Notes under the pieces: model-generated
What the model saw: the letters and a program-made list of their open reading frames with translations, nothing else
What the model was told of the DNA's origin: nothing
Databases searched by the model: none
DNA from: Lachnospiraceae bacterium
GTDB lineage: Bacteria > Bacillota > Clostridia > Lachnospirales > Lachnospiraceae
Assembly: GCA_910575155.1 (NCBI GenBank)
Contig: CAJTDX010000015.1
Coordinates: forward strand, 17,936-81,935
Direction: 5' to 3'
DNA: 64,000 bases
In this document: positions 16,202 to 24,616 of the stretch, piece after piece
Numbering within the stretch: position 1 is the stretch's first letter
Layout: every line of letters starts with the position of its first letter
Made by a program: the position numbers and the translations under genes

Positions 16202-18339
16202 ATGCAGACGCTATATATATCCATAGTAGGGAGTCCAGCACTGGCGGCGGAGACACACCAAATCCGCAGTCTGCGGATGCCTGCCTGACCCTCGGCAGCC
16301 TGTTTGACGGCTCCGGGGGTTTTCCTTTGGGCGGGCTGCTTGCAGGCATCACCCCTCTATGGGCTTCGGAGATTGAGCCGTTCCCCATCCGTGTGACCAC
16401 AAAGCGGCTGCCCTCCGTGAAGCACTTGGGCGATATTTCTGCGGTGGATGGCGCAGAGATTGCCCCGGTGGACATCATCACCTTCGGCTCGCCCTGTACG
16501 GATATGTCGGTGGCCGGCAAGCGGGCGGGGCTTGAAGGGCGGCAGTCCTGCCTGTTCTACCAGGCAATACGAATCGTAAAGGAAATGAGGTGTGCAACAG
16601 ATGGAAAATATCCAAGGTTTATCGTGTGGGAGAACGTCCCCGGAGCCTTCTCATCCAATAAAGGGGAAGACTTTAAGGCAGTCCTCGAAGCGGTCTGCTC
16701 CGTCAAAGACGAAAGTATTTCTGTACCTGGACCTCCAAAGGGGAGGTGGGCGAATGCCGGAAGCATCGTGGCAGACGGCTTTTCCCTCGCATGGCGGGTG
16801 TTTGACTCCCAGTTTTGGGGAATCCCCCAGCGAAGGAAACGCATCTACCTTGTCGCAGATTTTGCAGGCGGGAGTGCCGGAAAGGTATTATTTGAGTCCG
16901 AAGGCGTGTCTGGGTATTCTGCGGAGGGCTTCCGTGCGTGGCAAGGAACTGCCGGAGGTGCTGCGGATTGCATTGGAGCGGCAGGCGGCATCTGCCTGAA
17001 CGACCAGGGCGGGCAGAGGATGGACGTGACGGATGACGTGACCTGCACCCTGCGGGCAGAGGCGCACCATCCCCCGTGCGTATTGGAATCGGCCGGTTTC
17101 TGCACGGAGCATTCCGCAAAGGCGCGTGGGATTGGGTATGAGGAGGAAACCTCGCCCACGCTCCGTGCAGGGACGGTCCCGGCTGCGGTGGCGCTCTATG
17201 AGAACCATTCGCAGGATACGAGATATACGGAGCCTTTGGAAACGGCGCCTACGGTCAGCTCCACCTACGGCATGGGCGGCAATAACCAGCCGTTCGTGGT
17301 GGAAACGCCAAAGACGCTGAAAATCCGCTCCGGCTGTGAGGGAGGCGGCAAAGGGGCGATCATACAGGATGACAAATCCGCAACTCTCTCCTGCAGCAAT
17401 GACCAGACGGTGTTCGTGCCTTTCTGCAAGGGGTACCGCGCCCACTACAAAGGGGATGCGCCGACCTGGAAGGACGGGAAGGTGGCAAACACGCTGAACA
17501 CCTTTGATGTCGGGGAGAGCCGCTGCAATGAGCTGGTGGTGCAGGCATACGGTATCTGCTCCAAGGACAGCAATGCCATGAAATCGGATAACCCGCACAG
17601 CGGATTTTATGAGGCGGATACCTCCCGGACTCTGGACGGGAACGGCGGGAATCCCGGCTGCAACCAGGGCGGCATTGCCGTGGTGGCGGTGCAGGGCTCC
17701 ATGATTGGCAGGAAGGATGAGAACGGGCCGCAGGGGAGTGGCGTGAATGAGGATGTGTCCTTTACGCTTGACGCCGTGGACAGACACGCTGTTGCATACC
17801 CGACCTACTGCACGAGCAAGAATTCTCATTTCACACGGGCAGAAAAGGAACTGGCGAACACGCTGGTGGCTACGGATTATAAGGACCCTCCCGTCATCAA
17901 CGATGTGCAGACCGCATCCGGCAAGGAGGTGTTCGGCACACTCTCGGCAAGCATGGGCTCCAAGCAGTGGCTCGGCAACCAGGAGGCGTTCAGCGGGGAT
18001 TACCATATCGTGGAGCCGGAGTATATTGTCCGCAGGCTGACGCCGATGGAGTGTGCGAGGCTGCAGGGCTTCCCGGACTGGTGGTGCAGCGGCCTTGGGA
18101 CGGAAGAACCCACGGAGGATGACCTTGCCTTCTGGCGGGAGGTCTTTGAGACCCATCGGAAGATTGCAGGGACTTCCACAAAACCTAAAACGGATAAGCA
18201 GATCATCAAGTGGCTGAAAGCCCCGCATTCGGATTCCGCTGAATATAAGATGTGGGGCAATGGCGTGGCGCTGCCGAATGTTTATTTCGTGCTTTCGGGC
18301 ATTGTGTATTACGCACAGTTCCCGGACTTTTTATTGTGA
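16198..18339 (+). CDS. C5-cytosine methyltransferase with a repeat-rich insert
   Basis: A protein of 713 residues that methylates cytosine at carbon 5. Motif I is FDGSGG (36-41), motif IV FGSPCTDMS with the nucleophile Cys100, motif VI ENVPG, motif VIII QRRKRIY, motif IX RLTPMECARLQGFPDWW and motif X GNGVALPNV. Residues about 225-605, where the target recognition domain is expected, hold about nine degenerate repeats with the core S-x-T-L and a downstream hydrophobic strand (for example DVTCTLRA, DKSATLSC, TSRTLDGN). The enzyme is thus much longer than single-target members. It overlaps the upstream methyltransferase gene (ATGA). Confidence 0.88.
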   Translation: MNADAIYIHSRESSTGGGDTPNPQSADACLTLGSLFDGSGGFPLGGLLAGITPLWASEIEPFPIRVTTKRLPSVKHLGDISAVDGAEIAPVDIITFGSPCTDMSVAGKRAGLEGRQSCLFYQAIRIVKEMRCATDGKYPRFIVWENVPGAFSSNKGEDFKAVLEAVCSVKDESISVPGPPKGRWANAGSIVADGFSLAWRVFDSQFWGIPQRRKRIYLVADFAGGSAGKVLFESEGVSGYSAEGFRAWQGTAGGAADCIGAAGGICLNDQGGQRMDVTDDVTCTLRAEAHHPPCVLESAGFCTEHSAKARGIGYEEETSPTLRAGTVPAAVALYENHSQDTRYTEPLETAPTVSSTYGMGGNNQPFVVETPKTLKIRSGCEGGGKGAIIQDDKSATLSCSNDQTVFVPFCKGYRAHYKGDAPTWKDGKVANTLNTFDVGESRCNELVVQAYGICSKDSNAMKSDNPHSGFYEADTSRTLDGNGGNPGCNQGGIAVVAVQGSMIGRKDENGPQGSGVNEDVSFTLDAVDRHAVAYPTYCTSKNSHFTRAEKELANTLVATDYKDPPVINDVQTASGKEVFGTLSASMGSKQWLGNQEAFSGDYHIVEPEYIVRRLTPMECARLQGFPDWWCSGLGTEEPTEDDLAFWREVFETHRKIAGTSTKPKTDKQIIKWLKAPHSDSAEYKMWGNGVALPNVYFVLSGIVYYAQFPDFLL

Positions 18340-18355
18340 CATTTTTTCTCACATA

Positions 18356-18412
18356 CCGCTTGCTATTTCTGCCGTTCAGAGTGATTAATGTAGTACCGAA
18401 AAACGAAGGAGG
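18356..18412 (+). promoter_or_regulatory. cassette leader, divergent copy A
   Basis: CTTGCTATTTCTGCCGTTCA is followed by gagtgattaatgtagtaccg and a GGAGG. It is the most diverged of four related leaders (also 19674, 22162, 40000) that each stand before the first gene of a small cassette. The conserved parts are CTTGCTATT and the block ending in gtactaccg. Confidence 0.6.
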
Positions 18413-18421
18413 TACAAAAAA

Positions 18422-19177
18422 ATGAGGTTTGAATTCAACAGGACAGGGGCAGAGCGGAAGGCGCTGGTGCAGGCAATGGGGGAGATTTTAGGGGTAAAGC
18501 CGAAATACCTCGGAATGCCGACAGCGGCTTACCAGGTGGATTACTTCCACATCGACAAGACCGGCGCGGTGGAGTTTGACGACCGGGCGGACAGTGAGGA
18601 AATAGAGAACCTGCTGGAGCGGCTTGCGGAAAGAGGGATTGTCGCAGTCCCGGCAGAAACGGCGCAGGAAGGCGGCACGGCAGAAGAAAGCGCGGATGCG
18701 GAAAACAAAGCGGAGGAGCCGGAAACGGAGGCACAGGGGGCAGATCTGGGGCTTACGGTGGCAATGCCGAGGGATTCCTTCACGGATGCCGCGCTGGAGA
18801 ACCTGCGGAAGCTGGTGGATGCCAAAGGGAGCCTGATTAAAAAGGCGCTGGCGGTTGACAGCCTCCCGATTGAAACGGACGGGGAGAAGGTTTCCTTCCC
18901 ATGGTTTGCGGAGGGGCAGGACAGCGAATCGGTGAAAGCCTACACCCATTTCATTGCCGCCATCTGCGACATGGCAAGGAACCAGAAGCGCATCACGGCG
19001 AAGGAAAAGCCTGCGGACAATGAAAAATACGCATTCCGGTGCTTCCTGCTCCGGCTCGGATTCATCGGGGCGGAATACAAGGGCGAGCGGAAAATCCTGC
19101 TGAAGAACCTCTCCGGCAGCTCGGCATTCAAAAACGGCGAAAGGAAGGAGGCGGTCAGCAGTGAACTTTCCGAATAG
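18422..19177 (+). CDS. virulence-protein-like phage protein sharing its C-terminal module with the amidoligase
   Basis: A protein of 251 residues. It starts with a conserved RFEFNRTGAERKALVQAMGE segment and a predicted beta region (residues 1-80), then an acidic Glu/Ala linker (80-105) and a helical part. Residues about 202-241 (KYAFRCFLLRLGFIG, then FKNGER) match the C-terminus of the amidoligase at 19802 (KYAMRTWLLRLGFIG, then FRNGRA). Similar proteins are database-labelled virulence protein without evidence. It heads the first leader cassette. The function is unknown; the shared module suggests that both proteins bind the same partner. Confidence 0.6.
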   Translation: MRFEFNRTGAERKALVQAMGEILGVKPKYLGMPTAAYQVDYFHIDKTGAVEFDDRADSEEIENLLERLAERGIVAVPAETAQEGGTAEESADAENKAEEPETEAQGADLGLTVAMPRDSFTDAALENLRKLVDAKGSLIKKALAVDSLPIETDGEKVSFPWFAEGQDSESVKAYTHFIAAICDMARNQKRITAKEKPADNEKYAFRCFLLRLGFIGAEYKGERKILLKNLSGSSAFKNGERKEAVSSELSE

Positions 19178-19391
19178 GGAGATTGTGGAGCGTGTCCGCA
19201 GGGAGTACCCTGCAGGCACACGGGTGGAGCTTGTACGGATGGACGATGTGCAGGCCCCGCCCATCGGGACGCGGGGAACAGTCGAAGGTGTGGATGACAC
19301 GGCGAGCGTCATGGTCGCATGGGACAACGGCAGCAGCCTCCATGCAATTTACGGCGAGGATGTGGTGCGCAGGATAAAGGAGGATGAATAG
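19161..19391 (+). CDS. DUF4314 protein
   Basis: A protein of 76 residues with the small beta-barrel pattern of DUF4314 (GTRVELVRMDDVQAPPIGTR, then GTVEGVDDTASVMVAWDNGS, and LHAIYGEDVVRRI at the end). The start is GTG at 19161, nine bases after GGAGG, inside the end of the previous gene. Proteins of this family are frequent in Firmicute phages and mobile elements. Molecular role unknown. Confidence 0.75.
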   Translation: MNFPNREIVERVRREYPAGTRVELVRMDDVQAPPIGTRGTVEGVDDTASVMVAWDNGSSLHAIYGEDVVRRIKEDE

Positions 19392-19673
19392 ATGGAGCAG
19401 GACATTCTGAAACAGCTTTATTTTGGTGAGATCGTGCCGTGGGAGAACCGGAACGACAAGACGCCGGAGATGGCAGAGCTTGCGGAGCGCATCGACGGGG
19501 AGATTGAACGCCTAAAAGGGCTGTTGGACAGTGAGGGGAAGGCACTGCTGGAGAAACTTCTGGACGATGCCTCCGACCTTGAGTGCAAGACCATCTGCGA
19601 AGGCTTTAAGGACGGATTCCGGCTTGGCGCACAGATCACGGCAGCCTCCATGGAGGGCCTGAAAAAGCCATAA
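19392..19673 (+). CDS. DUF6809-like small helical protein
   Basis: A protein of 93 residues, wholly helical and acidic, with the ending EGFKDGFRLGAQITAASMEG seen in the DUF6809-type proteins of Lachnospiraceae mobile elements. It starts immediately after the previous stop, with GGAGG in that gene's tail. A second, related protein is encoded at 24301. It closes the first cassette, before leader B. Confidence 0.6.
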   Translation: MEQDILKQLYFGEIVPWENRNDKTPEMAELAERIDGEIERLKGLLDSEGKALLEKLLDDASDLECKTICEGFKDGFRLGAQITAASMEGLKKP

Positions 19674-19801
19674 AATACACAAAAAACTGCGGAAAACATT
19701 GTGTAATATATGCCTCGAATTGACTTGCTATTATCCCCTTTTAGAGCGAATATGTGTACTACCGAAAGGGAAAACACACAAAGAAAACGGAGGAAAACAG
19801 C
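19674..19801 (+). promoter_or_regulatory. cassette leader, copy B
   Basis: It begins with AAAATACACAA, continues with gtgtaatatatgcc and TTGACTTGCTATTAT, and ends in gcgaatatgtgtactaccg (19746-19764) plus AAAGGGAAAACACA and GGAGG. It matches copies C (22162) and D (40000) almost base for base over the last block. It is probably a promoter plus 5' untranslated region for the amidoligase cassette. Confidence 0.7.
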
Positions 19802-20749
19802 ATGAACGCAAAGTTAGCAAGGCAGGTTGAGGAAATGAAAAAGCAGACCATCGGGGTTGAGGTGGAGATGAACAGCATCGCAAGGAGCAGGGCGGCGAAA
19901 ATTGCAGCGGACTTCTTCGGAACAGGCAGGCATGAATACACGGCACGCAGGAACGGCTACGAAACCTACTCCGCATGGGACGCGCAGGGCAGGGAGTGGA
20001 AATTCCAGAAGGACGTGAGCATCGCGGGGCCTGACAGCGAAAAGTGCGAGCTGGTGACGCCCATCCTTACCTACGGGGACATGGAAACCCTGCAGGAGCT
20101 TATCCGGCAGCTACGGCACGCTGGAGCGAAGAGCGACGCGGGAAGGGGCTGCGGGGTACACATCCACATCGGGGCGAAAGGCCACACGCCGCAGAGCCTC
20201 AGAAACCTCGCCAACATCATGGCAGGCCATGAAAGCCTGATAGCGGATGCCTTAAACCTTGACCGCTGGAGGATGAACCGCTACTGCCGCACGGTTGACC
20301 CACGGTTTTTGGAGCAGGTCAACAGAAAGAAACCTTCCACGATGGCGGCCCTTGCGGACATCTGGTACACAAGCCACGGCGCAAGCTACGGCAGGGACCA
20401 GCACTACAACGACAGCCGCTACCATATGCTCAATTACCACGCAACCTTCACCAAAGGCACGGTCGAGTTCCGGCTCTTCCAGTTCGACGAACCGGGCGAC
20501 GGGCGCAGGGGCGGCCTCCACGCAGGGCAGCTTAAAAGCTACATCCAGCTCTGCCTCGCACTCAGCCAGATGGCGAAGGAAGTAAAGACGGCAAGCCCGA
20601 AGCCGCAGCAGAGCGAGAACCCGAAATACGCCATGCGGACATGGCTCCTCCGGCTCGGCTTCATCGGGGACGAATTCAAGACCGCAAGGGACATCCTCAC
20701 AAGGAGGCTTGCAGGGGACGCATCCTTCCGAAACGGAAGGGCCGCTTGA
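19802..20749 (+). CDS. amidoligase enzyme (phage type)
   Basis: A protein of 315 residues of the amidoligase family, ATP-dependent carboxylate-amine ligases of the glutamine synthetase-like fold. Motifs are GVEVEMNS with acidic residues 20 and 22, CELVTPIL (82-89), CGVHIHIG with His120 and His122, and NYHA...TVEFRLFQFD. The ligase is expected to join a carboxyl group to an amine on a metabolite or peptide, and the gene following encodes a gamma-glutamylcyclotransferase that could remove gamma-glutamyl groups. Residues 275-313 are a module shared with the product of 18422. GGAGG precedes the ATG. The family is well supported; the substrate is unknown. Confidence 0.85.
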   Translation: MNAKLARQVEEMKKQTIGVEVEMNSIARSRAAKIAADFFGTGRHEYTARRNGYETYSAWDAQGREWKFQKDVSIAGPDSEKCELVTPILTYGDMETLQELIRQLRHAGAKSDAGRGCGVHIHIGAKGHTPQSLRNLANIMAGHESLIADALNLDRWRMNRYCRTVDPRFLEQVNRKKPSTMAALADIWYTSHGASYGRDQHYNDSRYHMLNYHATFTKGTVEFRLFQFDEPGDGRRGGLHAGQLKSYIQLCLALSQMAKEVKTASPKPQQSENPKYAMRTWLLRLGFIGDEFKTARDILTRRLAGDASFRNGRAA

Positions 20750-20783
20750 AGGGAACGCGGGAGGTAGCCTCCTGCCACCTTGC

Positions 20784-20819
20784 CTGCCGCGGAAACGGCA
20801 GTGGACCGCTCCGGCGGTC
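20784..20819 (+). repeat. tandem hairpins between amidoligase and cyclotransferase genes
   Basis: CTGCCG/CGGCAG (20784-20801) and GACCGC/GCGGTC (20804-20819, loop TCCG) form two adjacent perfect stems without a T-run. They may stabilise or partition the cassette transcript. Confidence 0.5.
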
Positions 20820-20865
20820 TTAAGGTGGTAGAAGGGTGCCCCCTTCGGAAAGGATGGATTTCAAG

Positions 20866-21558
20866 ATGGAAAAAAGATACTACATTGCTTACGGCTCAAA
20901 CTTAAACATCCGGCAGATGCGGATGCGCTGCCCCGGGGCGAGGATTATCGGCACTTCGGTGATTGAGGGCTACCGTCTGCTGTTCAAGGGCAGCAGGACC
21001 GGCTCCTACCTCACCATCGAGCCACAGGAGGGCGCAAGCGTCCCCGTGGCGGCATGGGCGGTGACGGAGGAGGATGAGGCGGCGCTTGACCGCTACGAGG
21101 GCTTCCCCCACTTTTACTACAAAAAGGAGATGGAGCTGCCCCTTAAAGGGATTAAGACCGGAAAGGTGCGGCTGCGGAAGGTTTTCGTCTACATCATGCA
21201 TGAGGACCGCCCGCTTGGGGTTCCGAGCGGGTTCTATATGGAGACCTGCAGGCAGGGCTACCAGAGTTTCGGATTCGACGAGGCATTTCTGGAACGGGCG
21301 TATGCCGACAGCAGGGAGAAATTTCCGGGCGGGTGGAAGACCGGGGACGCCTGCTTCATGGTGACCAACCGGAAGAACGGCTGCACGGGCAACTACACCG
21401 TGCTGGGATTCGATGGGAAATATTTCTGGCTCCAGAACAGCAGGGGCAGCCGTTACCGCGCATCCGCAGGCCGGATGTTCCGCAGCAAGGTGGAGGCGCT
21501 TGCCCCACGGCAGGAGAATATGGACTTAGGAGGAAACAGCGATGAAAGAAACAGATAA
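20866..21558 (+). CDS. gamma-glutamylcyclotransferase (AIG2/GGCT-like) with C-terminal extension
   Basis: A protein of 230 residues. The first 145 form an AIG2-like fold with the nucleotide- or peptide-binding loop YGSNL (9-13), YKG/GSY motifs and the catalytic glutamate in DRYEGF (Glu78). Such enzymes release 5-oxoproline from gamma-glutamyl compounds. The extra C-terminal domain (about 158-220, GDACFMVTNRKNGCTGNYTV) looks like a small beta module of the kind attached to phage proteins. The start is uncertain: 20866 fits the family, while 20836 (GTG) and 20854 are in frame. It is most likely co-transcribed with the amidoligase. Confidence 0.8.
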   Translation: MEKRYYIAYGSNLNIRQMRMRCPGARIIGTSVIEGYRLLFKGSRTGSYLTIEPQEGASVPVAAWAVTEEDEAALDRYEGFPHFYYKKEMELPLKGIKTGKVRLRKVFVYIMHEDRPLGVPSGFYMETCRQGYQSFGFDEAFLERAYADSREKFPGGWKTGDACFMVTNRKNGCTGNYTVLGFDGKYFWLQNSRGSRYRASAGRMFRSKVEALAPRQENMDLGGNSDERNR

Positions 21559-21751
21559 TATTGCGAGGATTTCGGTCTGCCCACGATGCGGGCAGACCTA
21601 CCACGGGAGGCCGGCAGTTTCGCGGGCGGACGGCAGAACGCCGCTCTGCCCGGACTGCGGCACCAGGGAGGCTCTGGAGAGCATCGGGGTGGACGGGAAG
21701 GAGCAGGAACAGATTCTGGAAGCCATCCACAGGTGCTACGGCAGGGGATGA
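21542..21751 (+). CDS. small zinc-ribbon protein
   Basis: A protein of 69 residues with CPRCGQTY and CPDCG, the two knuckles of a zinc ribbon, followed by a helical tail (EQEQILEAIHRCYGRG). AGGAGG lies in the end of the cyclotransferase gene, which it overlaps by 17 bases, so it belongs to the amidoligase cassette. Possibly an adaptor. Function unknown. Confidence 0.6.
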   Translation: MKETDNIARISVCPRCGQTYHGRPAVSRADGRTPLCPDCGTREALESIGVDGKEQEQILEAIHRCYGRG

Positions 21752-21780
21752 AAATTATAAAGGCAAAGGAGCGTACAGCT

Positions 21781-22161
21781 ATGGAAAAAAGGACAGAGGT
21801 CATCCAGGAGTGGATTGACGCAAGAAGGGAACGGGGCGAGGCTGCAACAAAATGTATGTTTTACATCACCGTCCCGAAAGACACCGACCTTTACAAGGAT
21901 GAAACCATCAAGAAAATCGAGGGCATCCTTGATAAGAACCATGTCAGCCACGGCCATGTGGATACGGTCTGCGGCGCATGGAACCTGAACCGGGACTGGA
22001 TTGAGACGGGCGAGATCGACTGCATTGTGGAATTCTGCGGGGTGTACCCGGTCAATTGGGACATGGACGATGTGGCGGAGCTTGAACGGATGGAAACCGA
22101 AGGGGAGATCATCGTCCTGGTTGACTGGATAGAGGACGGGAAACACATCCCTAACCATTGA
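21781..22161 (+). CDS. phage protein of unknown function in the amidoligase cassette
   Basis: A protein of 126 residues, acidic, with an alternating strand-helix pattern (ATKCMFYITVPKDTDLYKDE, IDCIVEFCGVYPVNWDMDDV, EIIVLVDWIEDG). The ATG at 21781 follows AAAGGAG; an earlier in-frame ATG at 21748 has a poorer context. It is the last gene before leader C. No family was recognised. Confidence 0.5.
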   Translation: MEKRTEVIQEWIDARRERGEAATKCMFYITVPKDTDLYKDETIKKIEGILDKNHVSHGHVDTVCGAWNLNRDWIETGEIDCIVEFCGVYPVNWDMDDVAELERMETEGEIIVLVDWIEDGKHIPNH

Positions 22162-22287
22162 AAACTACACAATTTCTCCTGCAGATATTTGCACAGTATA
22201 TGTTCAAAATCCGCTTGCTATTATCCGCAGAAAGAGCGAATATGTGTACTACCGAAAGGGAAAACACAGAAAGCGGAGGAGAAAGGC
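22162..22287 (+). promoter_or_regulatory. cassette leader, copy C
   Basis: It begins with AAAACTACACAA, runs through gcacagtatatg and CGCTTGCTATTAT, and ends in gcgaatatgtgtactaccg (22236-22254), AAAGGGAAAACACA and GGAGG. It matches copy B over the whole second half and is followed by the MTRFER start shared with copy D. Confidence 0.7.
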
Positions 22288-22482
22288 ATGACAAGATTTG
22301 AAAGGGATTTGAGAGATGCACAGAAAGGAAACGGAATTGAGGTACTGACGAAACGGAAAGCGGAGCTTGACCGCCTTTGGAAAGAGGGGAAAGCCTGCAA
22401 AAACGGATTCAGGAGGCAGTGCATAGCGCAGGAATACACGAGGCTTAAGGCCGAGTACGATAAGATTGACGCACTTTTCTGA
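22288..22482 (+). CDS. short MTRFER-type cassette protein
   Basis: A protein of 64 residues, very basic and helical (MTRFERDLRDAQKGNGIEVL, later RRQCIAQEYTRLKAEYDKID). Its first six residues and their codons are almost the same as those of the protein at 40121, which also follows this leader. Function unknown. It may be a small DNA- or RNA-binding helical protein. Confidence 0.5.
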   Translation: MTRFERDLRDAQKGNGIEVLTKRKAELDRLWKEGKACKNGFRRQCIAQEYTRLKAEYDKIDALF

Positions 22483-22500
22483 AATTAAAACTGGACATTC

Positions 22501-22531
22501 CAAGAGCGGAGCCGCAAGGCTCTGTGTCTTG
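22501..22531 (+). repeat. GNRA-capped hairpin before the large terminase gene
   Basis: GAGCC-GCAA-GGCTC (22509-22522) is a stem with a GCAA tetraloop, extended imperfectly by CAAGA and TCTTG. It lies in the 115-base gap between the MTRFER gene and the large terminase. It could be an RNA stability or processing element. Confidence 0.4.
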
Positions 22532-22597
22532 TACTGATAGATTACGGCTTGCTGCTGGCAGGCCATTTTTGATGCCGTCTTTGGGGAGGTGACCGGA

Positions 22598-24205
22598 ATG
22601 GCAATGCGGAAACTGAAAAAATATAAGCCGACAAAATTCAAAGCGAAGGACAGCCGCTATGACAAGGATGCCGCCGATTTTGCCGTGATGTTCATCGAGA
22701 GCCTCTGCCACACTAAGGGAACGTGGGCGGGGAAGCCCTTTGAACTGATCGACTGGCAGGAGCAGATCATCCGGGATATTTTCGGAACGCTGAAGCCCAA
22801 TGGCTACCGCCAGTTCAACACGGCATACGTTGAGATTCCGAAGAAACAGGGAAAGTCGGAGCTTGCGGCGGCCGTGGCGCTGCTTTTGACCTGCGGGGAC
22901 GGGGAGGAACGCGCGGAAGTGTACGGGTGCGCCGCCGACCGGCAGCAGGCCACTATCGTTTTTGATGTGGCGGCGGATATGGTGCGGATGTGCCCTGCCC
23001 TTTCCAAGCGGGTGAAGATACTCGCATCGCAGAAACGGATCATCTACACGCCCACCAACTCCTTCTACCAGGTGCTTTCGGCGGAGGCGTATTCCAAGCA
23101 CGGCTTCAACATCCACGGCGTGGTGTTTGACGAGCTGCACACGCAGCCGAACCGGAAACTGTTCGATGTCATGACCAAGGGCTCCGGGGATGCCAGGATG
23201 CAGCCGCTGTATTTCCTCATCACCACGGCGGGGACGGATACCCATTCCATCTGCTACGAAACGCACCAGAAGGCAAAGGATATCTTAGAGGGGCGGAAGA
23301 TTGACCCTACATTTTACCCGGTGATCTACGGCGCGGATGAGGCGGACGACTGGACGGACCCGAAGGTGTGGAAGAAAGCGAACCCCTCTTTGAATATCAC
23401 GGTGGGGATTGACAAGGTGGAGGCCGCCTGCGAGTCGGCAAAGCAGAATCCGGGGGAGGAGAACAGTTTCCGGCAGCTCCGCTTAAACCAGTGGGTGAAA
23501 CAGGCGGTGCGGTGGATGCCCATGGATAAATGGGACGCCTGCGCCTTCCCGGTTTCGGAGGATGGTCTGGAGGGGCGCGTCTGCTACGGCGGGCTGGACT
23601 TGTCCTCCACCACGGACATCACGGCGTTCGTGCTGGTGTTCCCGCCGCTGGATGAGGAGGATAAATACTGTATCCTGCCGTACTTCTGGGTGCCGGAGGA
23701 AACGCTGGAGCTGCGTGTGCGGCGCGACCATGTACCTTACGATGTGTGGGAGCGGCAGGGGAAGCTGATGACCACGGAGGGGAACGTGGTGCATTACGGC
23801 TTTATCGAGAAATACATTGAACGGCTCGGTGAGCGGTTCAACATCCGGGAGATCGCCTTTGACCGGTGGGGCGCAGTACAGATGGTGCAGAACCTTGAGG
23901 GCATGGGCTTCACGGTGGTTCCGTTCGGGCAGGGCTTTAAGGATATGTCCCCGCCCACCAAGGAGCTGATGAAGCTGGTGCTGGAGCAGAGCATTGCCCA
24001 CGGCGGGCATCCGGTACTCCGGTGGATGATGGATAACATCTTCATCCGCACCGACCCTGCGGGGAACATCAAGGCGGACAAGGAGAAATCCACGGAGAAG
24101 ATTGACGGTGCGGTGGCCACGATCATGGGGCTTGACCGTGCCATCCGCTGCGGGAATGATGCGGGGGCTTCCGTCTATGACAGCCGGGGGCTGCTTGTTT
24201 TTTGA
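22598..24205 (+). CDS. terL: terminase large subunit
   Basis: A protein of 535 residues: the ATP-driven motor and nuclease that packages phage DNA. The ATPase part has a Walker A variant PKKQGKSE (81-88) and Walker B VVFDE with Asp178-Glu179. The RNase H-like nuclease part has GGLDLSS with Asp334, IAFDRWGAVQMV and EKIDGAVATIMGLDRA near the end. It belongs to the terminase_1 type paired with HK97 portals. GGGGAGGTGA precedes the ATG at 22598. It is separated from the small subunit by about 7.7 kb of accessory genes. Confidence 0.93.
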   Translation: MAMRKLKKYKPTKFKAKDSRYDKDAADFAVMFIESLCHTKGTWAGKPFELIDWQEQIIRDIFGTLKPNGYRQFNTAYVEIPKKQGKSELAAAVALLLTCGDGEERAEVYGCAADRQQATIVFDVAADMVRMCPALSKRVKILASQKRIIYTPTNSFYQVLSAEAYSKHGFNIHGVVFDELHTQPNRKLFDVMTKGSGDARMQPLYFLITTAGTDTHSICYETHQKAKDILEGRKIDPTFYPVIYGADEADDWTDPKVWKKANPSLNITVGIDKVEAACESAKQNPGEENSFRQLRLNQWVKQAVRWMPMDKWDACAFPVSEDGLEGRVCYGGLDLSSTTDITAFVLVFPPLDEEDKYCILPYFWVPEETLELRVRRDHVPYDVWERQGKLMTTEGNVVHYGFIEKYIERLGERFNIREIAFDRWGAVQMVQNLEGMGFTVVPFGQGFKDMSPPTKELMKLVLEQSIAHGGHPVLRWMMDNIFIRTDPAGNIKADKEKSTEKIDGAVATIMGLDRAIRCGNDAGASVYDSRGLLVF

Positions 24206-24300
24206 TTTTTCACCAGTCTGTACACATTATCTTTGTCGGTTCCTTATATGGCTATTTTCCACATATTCCTTTATGCTGTCTGGCGAAGGAGGTGGAAAGA

Positions 24301-24599
24301 TGGATGAGAAGGATTTACTTGAGCTTATCATTTCGGAACGGATGGGGATGCACCATGACGCCTTTAAAAAGGAATATCCCCTTACGGAGGAGCAGGCGGC
24401 GGAAGCGGAAAAAGCAGACCAGGCACACGAGCTGCTGTTTGAGCAGTTAAGCGCGGAGCAGCGGGAAATGATGGAGCTGTGCGAGGATGTGGCAAATTCG
24501 GAAGCCACGCGGGAAAACGAATACTACTACCGTGCAGGATTCCGGGACGGGGTGAGCCTTGACAGGCTGATAAAGCAGATCAGGGAAGATAATAAATAA
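24301..24599 (+). CDS. second DUF6809-like helical protein
   Basis: A protein of 98 residues, helical and acidic, with the C-terminal YYYRAGFRDGVSLDRLIKQI that recalls GFKDGFRLGAQ of the protein at 19392. GGAGGTGG precedes the ATG. It sits between the large terminase and portal genes and is followed by a strong terminator. Function unknown. The 95 bases before it show no gene. Confidence 0.55.
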
Positions 24600-24616
24600 A
24601 AAACACATAACACGGG

